Shown piece by piece: positions 44,035-55,634 of a stretch of DNA of 64,000 bases. The notes under the pieces were generated by a model. That model had not been told where the DNA came from, did no database searches, and worked only from the letters and a program-made list of their open reading frames with translations. The position numbers and the translations under genes were made by a program. This DNA is from Ophiura sarsii (taxonomy: Eukaryota; Echinodermata; Ophiuroidea; Amphilepidida; Ophiuridae), in contig CM069452.1 in assembly GCA_035610835.1 (NCBI GenBank), forward strand, positions 68,172,919-68,236,918. The letters run 5' to 3'. How positions within the stretch are numbered: position 1 is the stretch's first letter; each line of letters opens with the position of its first letter.

Positions 44035-45028
44035 CTCTCTTAATGTAAAAGAGTGAAAATGTCACTCGTTGTTCAGAGTGAAGTCCTTGTCACTCGTAAA
44101 GAGTGATTTTTCACTCGGTGTCGAGTGTCTTTTCACTCTGTGCGGTTGATGAGTTCAGAGTGAAATTATTGTCACTCGAAAAGAGTGATTTTCACTCTGT
44201 GTTCAGTGACTTTTGACTCTGTGCGGTTGATGAGTTCAGAGTGAAATTAGTGTCACTCGAAAAGAGTGATTTTCACTCTGTGTCGAGTTACTTTTCACTC
44301 TGTGCGAGTGATCAGTTGTACCATATTGAATTTGAGAGCCGGAACACAATCAAATAGAAAAATATTTAAAAACTCAAAATATTCTTTATTCTATTAAATT
44401 TGAACATTATTGAAGTGATAATTAATGATGATATCAATGTTAATTGTTTCTGCAATAATTTTAAAGTCCAAATAATGATTAAATATAAATTACATTAATG
44501 AAACGCGTAAAATATCATCGATTAAAAACACCATAGAAAATAGATGTAGACACTTTACATAGAGAAATATCATGTTGATATATGATATCGTTTCACTACC
44601 GAAAGGAAGTGATAATATAACATAGGCAAATGACAGTCGAGAAAAGGTAAGTACTATAGTTTGGATAATGACACTTTGTTTGTTATTCAAATTTTCTATT
44701 GAATTGCAAGTTATTCATGTGAATGTGTAAATAAAATGTTTCATTGTTGTTCACTCTCAATGAGGGTGAAGCTCACTCTAAATTAGTGAAATTCACTCCC
44801 TATATATTCACTCTTTTTTCACTCCAATGGAGTGATCACGTAGGTACTTTTCGAAGAGTGAAAATTCACTCGTTCCTGGAGTGAACAAAATGCACTCTTT
44901 TTTTGAAAATGGTTCCACTCTTTCAAGGAGTGACTTTCACTCTATTAGAGTGATCACTATAGGCAATCCTTTGAAGAGTGAATATTCACTCCATTAGAGT
45001 GAAATTTCACTCTTTTACATTTAGAGAG
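44035..45028. mobile_element. ~1-kb TA-flanked element with GAGTGA/TCACTC arrays
   Basis: The ends are inverted: CTCTCTTAATGTAAAAGAGTG on the left and its near complement ending CATTTAGAGAG on the right, both next to TA. Both subterminal regions are built of short 'agagtgaaaattcactc' palindromes. There is no transposase, so it is a Tc1/mariner-like non-autonomous element. Family members are at 51773-52034 and, in part, 7382-7476. Confidence 0.72.
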
Positions 45029-45189
45029 TATGATTTGTGAATTGTACATTCTACCGGGGAATCTCGCTCCGTCGAATGAGGGTCGATGGGAACTTTCCTG
45101 TCCCTAAAACATGAAATTCAATAATTTATGTTGCACTTGAAAAAGAAAATTATGTAAAATAAATGCAACCATTTGAGTCGCACAGAACA

Positions 45190-45245
45190 CTGACTTGTAG
45201 TATCGGACGATACTGGGTCTTCCAGTATCGGACGATACTAGTACA
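45190..45245. repeat. Palindromic GTATCG/CGATAC motif cluster
   Basis: Two copies of 'agtatcggacgatact' lie within 50 bp, each a near-perfect palindrome. Similar motifs recur at 47395-47490 and 48120-48190, in one case after the same lead-in ('acactgactt'), suggesting diverged copies of one repeat. Confidence 0.6.
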
Positions 45246-46186
45246 GTCCAGAATAAAGTACAAATTCGGTTGAAGCAATTGTAGCGAGTGGTACTGATAA
45301 TTTTGATGTGATCTACTTTGAAATTACCAAATCGAGACATTTTACACGATGGACGGCGAATTAAGGTAAACGGTTTGAAATGGTATATAGTTAGTTTATG
45401 CCCAAGTATTGCAAAAAACCTGACTTCCAGGGGAAATGAGGGCGCACTCCTACACATATCTCTCAATGCCACTTTAACTTAAGTCCAGCATATTCGAATG
45501 CTCTGCTTTTCAGGTGTCACACAGCACATCATAACGACCGTGCCTGTATTAGGAAACGATAGCCTCTCTTTTTGCCCACGGCTGTTTGATCCAACATAAT
45601 TTGTACGTTTTATTCTGAGAACACCGTAACTTGCTGGCCCGGTTCTGGTTTTTAGTTATTCAAGTACCTGAATATACTGGCCATTTTTTGTAGAAATTTC
45701 AGAACATTTGTTGGTGCCATTTCTGAGAAATGGAGCTTTGAATATTATTATTTACTATAATAGCGCCCTCATCGGCCACATTTCCCATAGAGTTACATTT
45801 TCGTGAAATTTTCACCGTATACTCGTATTCATTAGCGCTACCTAAATCAGGTCAAACCATAACTGGGCCACTATGTAATCTTTTTTTATTCCATAATTTT
45901 AATTATAAATTGGACAGTCAAATAGCCGTGCTCAGACAGCTGCTACAGTATTGACCGCCACAAAGATGTCCCAAGATTATTACTCAGAGTCAGTTATAAA
46001 TTAGAGGGAAGAATGTGTCGTGGTTTTATTCATTCAACCGGGTTTATTATTAGACATCCTTTAGGCCTAAAGAAACTCCTTAAGATAAATTCTGAATTTC
46101 TTTTTCAATCACAAAAGCTACGCAATCCCGGAAGGAACAGAGTGATAGAAACAAGATTTGAGACATTGAACAAGTTAGCTAACATT

Positions 46187-46872
46187 AGCGAACCAGTTAG
46201 CTAACTTGAGGGAACAAGTTAGCTAACTTGAGGGAACAAGTTAGCTAACTTGAGGGAACAGGTTATACTTGAGGGAACAAGTTATAACTTGAGGGAACAA
46301 GTTATACTTGAGGGAACTAGTTGTAACTTGAGGGAACAGGTTATACTTGAGGGAACAAGTTATAACTTGAGGGAACAAGTTATAACTTGAGGGAACAAGT
46401 AATACTTGAGGGAACAAGTTATATATAACTTGAGGGAATAAGTTATAAGTTGAAGGAACAAGTTAGCTAACTTGAGCGAACAAGTTATAACTAGATGGAA
46501 CAAGTTATAACTTGAGGGAACAAGTTATAACTTGAGGGAACAAGTTATAACTTGAGGGAACAAGTTATAACTTGAAGGAACATATTATAACTTGAGGGAG
46601 CAAGTTATAACTTGAGTGAACAAGTTATAACTTGAGGGAACAAGTTATAACTTGAGGGGAAAAGTTATAACTTGAGGGAACAAGTTATAACTTGAGGGAG
46701 CAAGTTATAACTTGAGGGAACAAGTTATAACTTGAAGGAACAAGTTATAACTTGAGGGAGCAAGTTATAACTTGAGGGAACAAGTTATAACTTGAGGGAA
46801 CAAGTTAGCTAACTTGAGCAAAATACTTATTTATAACTTGAGCGAACAAGTTATAACTTGAGGGAACAAGGA
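46187..46872. repeat. 20-22-bp satellite, more than 30 units
   Basis: A tandem array of AACTTGAGGGAACAAGTTAT with variants (AGCTAACTTG, ATACTTG, AAGGAAC). Each unit boundary is a palindrome (CAAGTTATAACTTG). The array covers ~685 bp and starts within a short open frame without meaning. Confidence 0.9.
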
Positions 46873-47510
46873 TTAAGACAAATCAGCCGTCTTTGTGCAA
46901 TAAAACGTCGTTTTAAAATATTCCATCCCGGCTCGGACAGCATTTTATGGTAAACAGCCGCGTTACGCTATTTTTCTTTTCGATTCAATTACATACGATA
47001 TTACATAGAGGGCATTTTTAAACCAAATGTGTAGCAATAAAATGTACTTATTTCAGTGCTCGGCAACGTGCTTGAAATTATGGGGAGGTCTCAATCTGAA
47101 AGTGCCAAAACATCACCACTATTTTGTCCTATTTTTTAATTTTAATGTAGAAATGAATTTATCGGCAAAAATCAAATTGCATTTGTAAACTGTAATATTT
47201 GTTAATCTCGAATATGTTTTGGTACTCCGGTACTCAATTGACAACCGAATACGATTTAATCGGCAGCGGCGATTCTAGACCATGCTTAAACCCTTGAGAA
47301 CTACCTGCCGATTGGAGAGAAAGTTAGATACGTCATTTATTGCACCAGCCAATAAGAAAAATTGGGAAAAGTGTACTTGAGGTCCAAGATACTGGTATAC
47401 CAGTATCGTTCAATACTGGAACATAAAACTTGCCAGTATCGCCGGGTATACTGAAACGTATTTATGTTCCAATCGGACGATACTGGTACATTTAATATGT
47501 CCCGTTATTT

Positions 47511-47641
47511 ATATAAAATTGGATGGATTGAGCGTGATACACAAAGATATTGGTCGAGCTATGAGTTTTAAACAATATTTTAAACTCATAGCGAGACCAA
47601 TATATTTGTGTATCATGCGAAAAAATCCATATAATTTTATC
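47511..47641. mobile_element. ~130-bp near-perfect palindrome (MITE-like)
   Basis: Arms such as 'gtgatacacaaagatattgg' and 'ctatgagttttaaa' are mirrored on the other side of a few-base centre, and the homology extends outward through 'ataaaattggatgga'. Such foldback units are typical of MITEs. No target duplication was fixed. Confidence 0.65.
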
Positions 47642-48653
47642 ATTATTATGCAGTGAGAATCTGACTTGACAAAAAAATAATAATACAATTTTAAAAATAA
47701 AAAAATAAAAAAATCACCATAATATTGTTAAAATATCAATAACACTTTTTTTGTTTAAAGTACAGACAATCATTTTTTTTTCTAATTTTTTTTTTTCCCT
47801 AATTTTTTTGTTCCCCTAATTTCTTTTTCCTAAAAAAAAAAAATGCCTACGTTTTTTTTTCCTAAACATTTTTTTAATTTTTTTTCTAACAAATCCCAAA
47901 AAATATTCCTAAAAAAATTTCAAAATATTTCACAAATTAAAAAAGACAAAATGCAAAAAAATGTACTTTCTACTGCATTTTGTGACTGCTAACTGACCAA
48001 GTTCTACATGTAAGGATATTGGTCTGGCCAAGCTCGCTCCAGTGACATAATGTGCAGAATAATAGGTCTTTACTAATGCATTGCAAGTATAGGACAGCAG
48101 ATTCGAACTGCATAATAATGTCCGATACTGGAACACTGACTTTGTAACAGTACCGTTCGATACCAGGTGCTCCAGTATTGTACGATATGTTACAATAATT
48201 GTATACCTGATAACAATTGAAGTAAAACAAATTACGAGCTGCATTTTGATTGGTTATTCAAATGAGCATACCTTGTGATTAACCAATCAGAAACCGGGTT
48301 AGATAGGCAGGTAGTACTCGGGGTAAAGCATCTGCTGACGACAGGTGTTTATAAAATACTCACAATCAGTTGAAGATTATTCATCTCCTACAACAATTAT
48401 TCTGCGGCAGACATACTATAAATTATGTAACCAATACTTTTTTATAAATATAGATAAGGGGAAATCACTTTGTCAATATCAATCAACACGTCTAATCAAA
48501 AAGGTAGTAAATAGTTCAGTGACAGTTCTCTCATTAACATTTTCCACGCGGCAGGCGTCTGCAGACAATATTCAAAAATGTAACTAAAATGTTTCAAATA
48601 TGCAATAATTATTCAATTTCATTACCAGATTTGGAATCACCATGAGAAATGCA

Positions 48654-48785
48654 TTGAAATAAGTACAAACATGCCTAGTATTGGTTCCGTAATCTTTGAG
48701 ATAGACTTTGAAAATTGCGAAAGGTAACTGAAAAATCTATTATTTTGTATATGGTAAAACTAATAGCCGCGTGGAAAGTTTTAAG
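48654..48785. repeat. Dispersed repeat, copy 2
   Basis: Match to positions 1-125 in the same orientation. The surrounding 47.6-49.3 kb is otherwise without recognised genes and includes A/T homopolymer-rich stretches (47760-47930). Confidence 0.55.
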
Positions 48786-49361
48786 CAATCTTTGTACTTC
48801 GACCATAATCTATACAACACGACAGTGACGTCAATTCGTCATTTACTGAGCGCGCACTCCCAAGACGCTGTTTTATATACAAACGAGTACAAAAAAGGAC
48901 GGAAGATACATACGCGTACGTACATGTAAGGCGAGGAAAGAGAAAAAACAGGGTTTTTTAAAATTGTTTTTCTCAAATCATGACTGTAAAATCCGCCGTT
49001 TTGTGGCCGAAAATCTGTCGAAAATTTTGTTCACAACATTTTAAACAAATTCCCGATTTGTGCAGATTTTGGTGACATTTTAGGTATAAAAAAAATAATT
49101 AAAAAAAAAAACACCGACCGACCGATCCTACTCGACATGTCCATCCGCCCGTAAAACAGGGAGGGGGTCGTCGCCTAAGTGCTGCGTCAGCTAAGTAACG
49201 TCACTGTTAAGAAGAAGTTAAATAGACAATAGCCTCAATGTTATCTTTCCTGGTCCATTGACACGGTACGAAGTATATCCTTGTCCCTTTACAGTTTGAT
49301 CAGCTCCAAATTGGCAAAACCTTACACCAAAGAATGAATACAGAAGGACTGCATTGTGCAT

Positions 49362-50152
49362 ATATTCCGGAAGGTAGGCCTATATACCTCTGAATTTATA
49401 TAAGCTCTGCCGTTTACGGTATTGAGCACTTCGTTCAATGGCTAGTCTAACCAGAAATGGTTGTCAATTACTATTACGCTCCTGATTTATCAGTTGAGCA
49501 CTTTTTGATTATCTTTTGATAATGTGTGTATTGACCTCTTTTGGAATATGATGTTGCTTTAACCGCTGGTAAAAAAACCACACCATTGAATTGAATGTGT
49601 ATTCTCATTTTCAATTGGTCAAATTGCCAGCGATCAGAGAAACATCTTTTCGCCTGATGATTGGACAAAATGACCGCATGGGATTGTCCATGAAACTCAG
49701 AGTAGCGATATATTCCAGAAGGTCTATACCTCTGAATTTGTATAGCTCTGCCGTTTACGGTATTGAGGACTTTGTTCAACGGCTAGTCTAACCAGAAACG
49801 GTTGTCAATAACTATATATTACGCTCTTGATTTATCAGTTGAGCATTTTTTTATTATCTTTTGATAATGTGTGTATTGATCTGTTTTGGAATATGATGAT
49901 GCTTTGACCGCTGGTAAAAAAATACCATTGAATGTGTATTCTCATTTTCAATTGGTCAAATTGCCAGCGATCAGAGAAACATCTTTTCGCCTGATGATTG
50001 GACAAAATGACCGCATGGGATTGTCCATGAAACTCCGAGTAGCGATATATTCCGGAAGGTCTATACCTCTGAATTTTTATAAGCCCTGCCGTTTACGGTA
50101 TTGAGCAATTTGTTCAATGGCTAGTCTAAACAGAAACGGTTGTCAATAACAT
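49362..50152. repeat. ~340-bp tandem repeat, about 2.3 units
   Basis: Units start at about 49362, 49709 and 50047 with 'atattccggaaggtctatac', and share 'ctctgccgtttacggtattg', 'gtgtgtattgatc' and 'cttttcgcctgatgattgga'. The short open frames on both strands arise from the repetition. Confidence 0.8.
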
Positions 50153-50593
50153 ATTTAAAAATTTTAAAAAAAATCTTCAACAAAAACACCATTTCTTAAT
50201 AAATTCAGACCATTTAATTAATTTGATCATAACTAATTAAATTAAATTCCATTCGCTGTAAAGCGTTAACCACTGGTTTTTTTTCAATCGAACGACGGCA
50301 ATCGAATACAAATAATACACCATCAACTCCATGAAGCGCGACTTAGACAATCATTATCATTGGTTGAAAGCTAGAAATTCTTATCTATGAGTGTCGTTGA
50401 TAAAACTGTACAAACAAATGTTGATACATTCCCTTTCATTGGCCAAAACCGATAACAAATTTAATATTTACGCTGTTTCGTCCAATCTAAAAATTCGACA
50501 GTGGTACTGAGTGGACTATACTGAGATATCTCGCCTCAAATGTGCCTCGACGCTTCGGCGTCTCAGCAAAAAGAAACAGCCTTTATCTTGAAC

Positions 50594-50666
50594 ACTAGTA
50601 TGTCAAGAGACTGCAACGAGAGTTACCCACATGGTAACTCTCGTTGCAGTCTCTTGACATACTAGT
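50594..50666. other. Perfect 34-bp-arm hairpin, 5-nt loop
   Basis: The arm at 50594-50627 (starting ACTAGTATGTCAAGAG) is the exact complement of 50633-50666, separated by CACAT. No mismatch was found by eye. Such perfection means either very recent origin or selection. It could be a foldback MITE, a small-RNA precursor or an assembly artefact. Confidence 0.85.
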
Positions 50667-50789
50667 GGGGATATGGAGTGAACAACGAGGTAACATTCAC
50701 TTATACAGTATAAAGCGTTATTAAATTATAAGGCAATGCCATGAAGCATATTAAAAGGCCAGCTCAAACTACCGGGCTAAACAAAATCG

Positions 50790-51010
50790 AAGTGAAGGGA
50801 AGGAAAAGGGGGAAGGAGGGGAAAAGGGGAAGGAAAGGGAAAGAAGAAAGGAAGAAAGGGAAGAGAAATGAGAGAGAAACAAGAAAAAGAAAAGGGAAAG
50901 AAAAGGAAGAGAAAGGGAGAAGAGGAAAATAAAAGGCCAAGAAAGGGAAGAGAAAAACGAAGGTAGGGAGGAAAGAGGCTAAGGAAAAAGAATAGTGTAG
51001 ATAGTTGATA
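50790..51010. repeat. Long purine (GA-rich) tract
   Basis: About 220 bp of almost pure A/G on the plus strand. The Lys/Arg/Glu- or Phe/Leu-rich frames in it are compositional. It could adopt triplex structures, like the pyrimidine tract at 30238-30380. Confidence 0.75.
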
Positions 51011-51725
51011 AGGAAGGGAAAATATGTGGACACGAAGTGAAATCGAAAAGAAACTTGGAGAAGAGAATATATTTAACCATCCAAACACTTGATGATTGCA
51101 ATTTGCAATTTGCCTTGCCCGGTTTGATGATGGGTAAGTTAGTATAAAAATGGGAATGCCGTTATAGAATCCCGTTTAAACGAAAATGTACCTTAATAAT
51201 AGCCAGATTCGTGTAAATATGTTTTTTTTAAATTCTGGATCAAGTTAGAAAGCTCAGCCGCGCCTTTATTTTTCATTTATAGTGTCGTACTGGTGTTCTC
51301 AGGGGGATACCATTTCCCCCTCCCTTTTCCCCGACAAGTGACCCCAGATCTATACGCTACTGATTCCATTTCCAAAATCCATTTCTGTTATTTGCAGACT
51401 TAATAAACAAGAATGAATCCTAAATATGTAAAATCCAAATCAAATGCAACAGTAACGCTGTGGTGATAGTCCGTCCCCCTGCTCATGTTAGGCTCGCTAT
51501 TATTAGGCACAAACCTGCCACGCACCCACACACGACACATGCTAAATATCTATGTTTAGCATGGTTAGCTCAAATCTAATTTATAAACAAATGAATTCCA
51601 ATTGAATGCCCATGTATTTGAAATGTCAATGTCCTATACCTACTATAATGGACACATATGAATTTTGAGCACGACTCCCGAGCCGAAAGCGATATTATTT
51701 ACCGTAAACAACATTTGATACCCCC

Positions 51726-52227
51726 ACACTCTTAGAAAAAAGGGTGCTTCAGGGGTTCTTGGCTGTCCCGTACTCTAAATGTAAAAGAGTGGTTTTCCAC
51801 CCTTCCAAGGAGTTAAATGCATGACAACACGTTTTTCAGTGGAAAAACACACTAAAAGGAGTGAAAGGGGATTTTATATAACAATGTTCCACTCTATTGA
51901 GAGTGAAAAATGAATTGTCACACTCAGTTTAGAGTAGAAATGTTCCACTCTTAAACGGGTTGTCATGCGTTTCACTCCCTTCACTCCTTTTCGAGTGAAT
52001 TTCCACTCTTTCCACTCGTTTTACATTTAGAGAGTATATGGAACTCTTTATAGTACCTTAAAAGGTTCCAAAAAGAACCATTTTAAGGTTCAAAATGGGC
52101 AAAAAATGAGGGAAATGGGTATTTAGAACCTCTAAATCTAAAGGTTCTCTACAGAACCTTTTGAACCTTTAAACCCTTGGGTTCATGACAGCCAAGAACC
52201 CCTAAAGCACGCTGTTTTCTAACAGTG
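51726..52227. mobile_element. ~500-bp inverted-repeat element, with a nested TA element
   Basis: Outer arms of ~40 bp (centre AGGGGTTCTTGGCTGTC) face each other at 51726-51767 and 52187-52227. Inside, 51773-52034 is a TA-flanked member of the family at 44035-45028 (CTCTAAATGTAAAAGAGTG / CATTTAGAGAG). It is one MITE within another, or a composite. Confidence 0.65.
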
Positions 52228-52229
52228 CA

Positions 52230-53150
52230 CCGCCCACCCCCCCCCCCCCCCCCCTCCCCCCATGTGTATCTCTCCCTCTACTTCAGGTTCTTATTGTCAT
52301 GAATATATTTTGGTAGGCTATATAAATATGTCTTTCCCGCATCCTTCATTATAATCAATGTATACTGTGCATATATGAGCATCATTGTATTATAATAATA
52401 CAACAGTCCGTATTCATAATTATATTGCAATGCTTATTTAATATAAGCTAATCATAAAGTTAGTCATAAGTCAATAAATAACATAAAATAGATGATTATA
52501 TGCTGTCTTTACTGTAAATTAGTACTTCCATTAATATCATGGGCGACAATCCTTCCTTGACAATGTCAATATCTTTTTCTTTCGAGTTCAACTAGCATAT
52601 GTTTATGCAACGCCGTAACTAAACGTTCGTTTCCCAATACTCGGTTCACTATTCTACAGGGAAGCTATTGGTAGAGACGTAATCTCATTCAGTGAATGGG
52701 TATCATCGCTTCGTAGTCAATTCATACCGAGGGTGTGAAAATTGGCGTTCACGTGAGTGTGGGTTAGTGCGGGGTCAATGAACAGTGCGCTAAGGATCGA
52801 GATTATTTAACGTCTCTGGAGAAGAAAAAAACCTGGAAGCGCCTTAATGAGATCACCGCCGTAGAACAGGAATCTTTGATTAGCAGCGCTCAGTGTTGAC
52901 TAGGCCTCAGTCTATATTTAACTGCCACGCATGCTGACTGTGAGATGTCAATGAAACTTTCTGACATGTTGCTGCCATTCATTGTGTAACGGAAAACTCA
53001 CCCCTACGACATAGACTGATACACAATATATCGTAACAACTAGAAATGGAGGATCTACCTTAGTTTATATTGTTCTTGATCGTCTTGATCTACAATTCAA
53101 AAGAAGGAAAATACACAACTACACCGGTACATGAACAATTGACTTGAACG
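52230..53150. other. Presumed 5' flank of the Ig-domain gene
   Basis: No coding sequence was found. A 'tatattta' TATA-like word lies at ~52913, about 240 bp before the ATG, after a GC-richer stretch. A poly-C run is at 52237-52259. The promoter position is a guess. Confidence 0.3.
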
Positions 53151-55634
53151 ATGAAGTTAGCAACAGTTTCGACAACGTCGCTGAAATGGCGTAATGGATT
53201 TTTATTTTGCATATTACTCTGGCTATGTTACTTACTCGAATCCGTTGAAGCGCAGTTGAGGAAGGCACCAAAAGACGCCTATGTGATTGAAGGTGGGACG
53301 CTAACGTTTCCATGCGCCATTCGAAGAGTGAGGTATGGAAAGGGTGAAGTATCGTGGAACTTTATGGCTGCAGGGCCAGGGGTGAGGGGAAGACAGAACA
53401 TAAGCTCCGAGTATCTATTGTATCCCTCACTGGGTACAGATCGCCGGATGAGATTTTCAATAGTCGGGGACCGCGCCAGGGGGGAATACTATTTACGGAT
53501 AACTAATGTCCGGATAAGTGATCAAGCCTCTTACGAATGTGTATACCACGAGGTGCATGCCGATCACGCACTCGTCATAACCCGCCGACGAGCTGGCCTT
53601 TTGACCATCGGAAGACCACCGGATCCTGGATACCCGCTGTGTCAGATGACACCATCCGTTGGTGTTCTGCCGTTGATGAACATTACCGTGACTTGTACGA
53701 CTTTAGGCGGAGCACCGAGAGGTAGTGTACGAATGTACCTCGGAAGGAAATGGATTACGCGTTGGGGAAACAATGGAGTTGTGCAATATACGCGATTTTT
53801 AACCGCTAATGATGTTGGAATTACGTTGAGCTGTGAGGAGAAACATCCTTCTCGTCCCCGATATCCGCGTAAGTGTGAGGTCAATCCTCTCCAAGCTGTC
53901 GAGGTCGAGGTATCTCCCGGACCTGAAGTATCTGTGAGAACCGGAAATAATATGATATTCACTTGCCTAAAAAAGAAAGGGAAGGGAGCCGTCGGATATA
54001 CCTGGAGTATCAGCGGCCAGCCTATCGTCCGCTCAGAGCATTTGTTTACTTTTGGAAGCAACGCGGAGAAGTTACGAATTATTGGAATAACGAGAGATAT
54101 GCATCGAGCCAAAGTCACGTGTCAAGCTACTGATGCCAGCGGTTATACTATGTTTGCCGACAGTGTTCTAACCGTTGTCGATACCGTTCCACCAACGTTA
54201 CCTCCAACTGCTCCTCCGGTAAAACCACCAAACCCGCGACCGAATCCAAGACCCAATCCAAGACCTAATCCAAGACCTGTTCCGCCTCAAAAACCACGAC
54301 CAGCTCCACCAAATAATCCACTACCAGTTCCACCAACAAATCCACGTCCGGTTCCACCTAAAAATCCACGTCCAGTTCCACCAACAAATCCACGTCCGGT
54401 TCCACCTAAAAATCCACGTCCAGTTCCACCTCAAAATCCACGACCAGTTCCACCTCAAAATCCGCGTCCAGTTCCACCTCAAAACCCGCGACCAGTTCCA
54501 CCTCAAAACCCGCGACCTGTTCCACCACAAAAACCAGTTCCCCCTCAAAATCCACGACCCGTGCCACCTCAAAATCCACGACCTGTTCCACCACAAAATC
54601 CACGACCAGTCCCACCGCAGAAACCACGACCAGTCCCACCGTATAATCCACGACAAAATCCTTTTAATCCGGGAATGCCTAACCAGCCACAATGGCCTCG
54701 TCAACCAGGAATGCCTAATCGACCGCAAAACCCCCACAACCCAATGAATCCTAACCAGCCGCACAATCCTGGAAATCCTAACCAACCACAAAATCCTAAC
54801 CAGCCACAAAATCCTAACCGACCACAAAATCCTAACCGACCACAAAATCCTAACCGACCACAAAATCCTAACCAACCACAAAATCCTAATCGACCACAAA
54901 ATCCTAACCGACCACAAAATCCTAACCGACCACAAAATCCTAACCGACCACAAAATCCTAACCGACCACAAAATCCTAACCAACCACAAAATCCTAACCA
55001 ACCACAAAATCCTAACCAACCACAAAATCCTAACCAACCACAAAATCCTAACCAACCACAAAATCCTATCCAACCACAAAATCCTAACCAACCACAAAAT
55101 CCTAACCAACCACAAAATCCTAACCAACCACAAAATCCTGGAAATCCCAATCAACCGCAAAATCCCTCATTTCAACCCCATCAGAGGCCAAACGAGCCCT
55201 TTATTCCACCTGGTAATACCCCCAATAAACCACTAAGTCCACCCCGTAATATCCCCAATAAACCACTAAGTCCACCTCGTAATATCCCCAATTTACCATT
55301 AAGTCCAGTGAACCCTAGGTACCCAAATGATCCAACAGTACACTCGCCATACAACCCAAATCAACAACCAAGACCACAAGCCCCGGTTGGACCAACTTTC
55401 GCTAATCCCGATTATAATGCGCCGCCAATGCAAACGGATGGCTATAAAGAGTTGGATCCACGAATGGGCGCACCTTCGTCAAACTCAATGGCGGGAACTG
55501 TCGTTGGTGCAGCAGTTGCTGGTTTAGTAATCGGGGTTATTATTGCTCTGATAGCTTTATACACGCGACGAAACAGGCGTGGTGGAGATGGATCTACCGT
55601 GAAATATGAAAACCATGCTGGAGCACCCTGGTAG
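53151..55634 (+). CDS. Ig-domain type I membrane protein with proline-rich repeat stalk
   Basis: An intronless 827-codon frame. Residues 1-34 are a signal peptide (FLFCILLWLCYLL; cleavage likely after VEA). Ig1 (~37-145) has C55, W69 and C130 in DQASYEC and resembles the V/I-set domains of nephrin/Kirre-like adhesion proteins. Ig2 (~155-255) has TVTC ... LSC. Ig3 (~258-343) has FTC ... W ... VTC. Residues ~345-770 are a Pro/Asn/Gln/Arg stalk: PVPPQNPR repeats, then more than 20 copies of a PNRPQN/PNQPQN hexamer encoded by an 18-bp minisatellite. A TM helix follows (~781-803, AAVAGLVIGVIIALIAL), then an RRNRRGG stop-transfer and a ~20-residue tail. It is likely a cell-surface adhesion or recognition receptor; the ligand is unknown. 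Lack of introns suggests retro-origin or one large exon. Large minus-strand frames here are repeat shadows. Confidence 0.9.
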   Translation: MKLATVSTTSLKWRNGFLFCILLWLCYLLESVEAQLRKAPKDAYVIEGGTLTFPCAIRRVRYGKGEVSWNFMAAGPGVRGRQNISSEYLLYPSLGTDRRMRFSIVGDRARGEYYLRITNVRISDQASYECVYHEVHADHALVITRRRAGLLTIGRPPDPGYPLCQMTPSVGVLPLMNITVTCTTLGGAPRGSVRMYLGRKWITRWGNNGVVQYTRFLTANDVGITLSCEEKHPSRPRYPRKCEVNPLQAVEVEVSPGPEVSVRTGNNMIFTCLKKKGKGAVGYTWSISGQPIVRSEHLFTFGSNAEKLRIIGITRDMHRAKVTCQATDASGYTMFADSVLTVVDTVPPTLPPTAPPVKPPNPRPNPRPNPRPNPRPVPPQKPRPAPPNNPLPVPPTNPRPVPPKNPRPVPPTNPRPVPPKNPRPVPPQNPRPVPPQNPRPVPPQNPRPVPPQNPRPVPPQKPVPPQNPRPVPPQNPRPVPPQNPRPVPPQKPRPVPPYNPRQNPFNPGMPNQPQWPRQPGMPNRPQNPHNPMNPNQPHNPGNPNQPQNPNQPQNPNRPQNPNRPQNPNRPQNPNQPQNPNRPQNPNRPQNPNRPQNPNRPQNPNRPQNPNQPQNPNQPQNPNQPQNPNQPQNPNQPQNPIQPQNPNQPQNPNQPQNPNQPQNPGNPNQPQNPSFQPHQRPNEPFIPPGNTPNKPLSPPRNIPNKPLSPPRNIPNLPLSPVNPRYPNDPTVHSPYNPNQQPRPQAPVGPTFANPDYNAPPMQTDGYKELDPRMGAPSSNSMAGTVVGAAVAGLVIGVIIALIALYTRRNRRGGDGSTVKYENHAGAPW
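54785..55140. repeat. 18-bp coding minisatellite
   Basis: About 20 tandem copies of CCTAACCRACCACAAAAT encode the hexapeptide PN(R/Q)PQN within the Ig-protein stalk. The near-identity of units at the DNA level points to recent expansion, so copy number is probably polymorphic. Confidence 0.9.

Noticed and set aside
54321..55160. Large minus-strand open frame (Trp/Leu/Arg repeats) opposite the Ig protein
   Set aside because: It is the complement of the 18-bp coding minisatellite. The plus frame has a signal peptide, Ig domains and TM, so the minus frame is a shadow.
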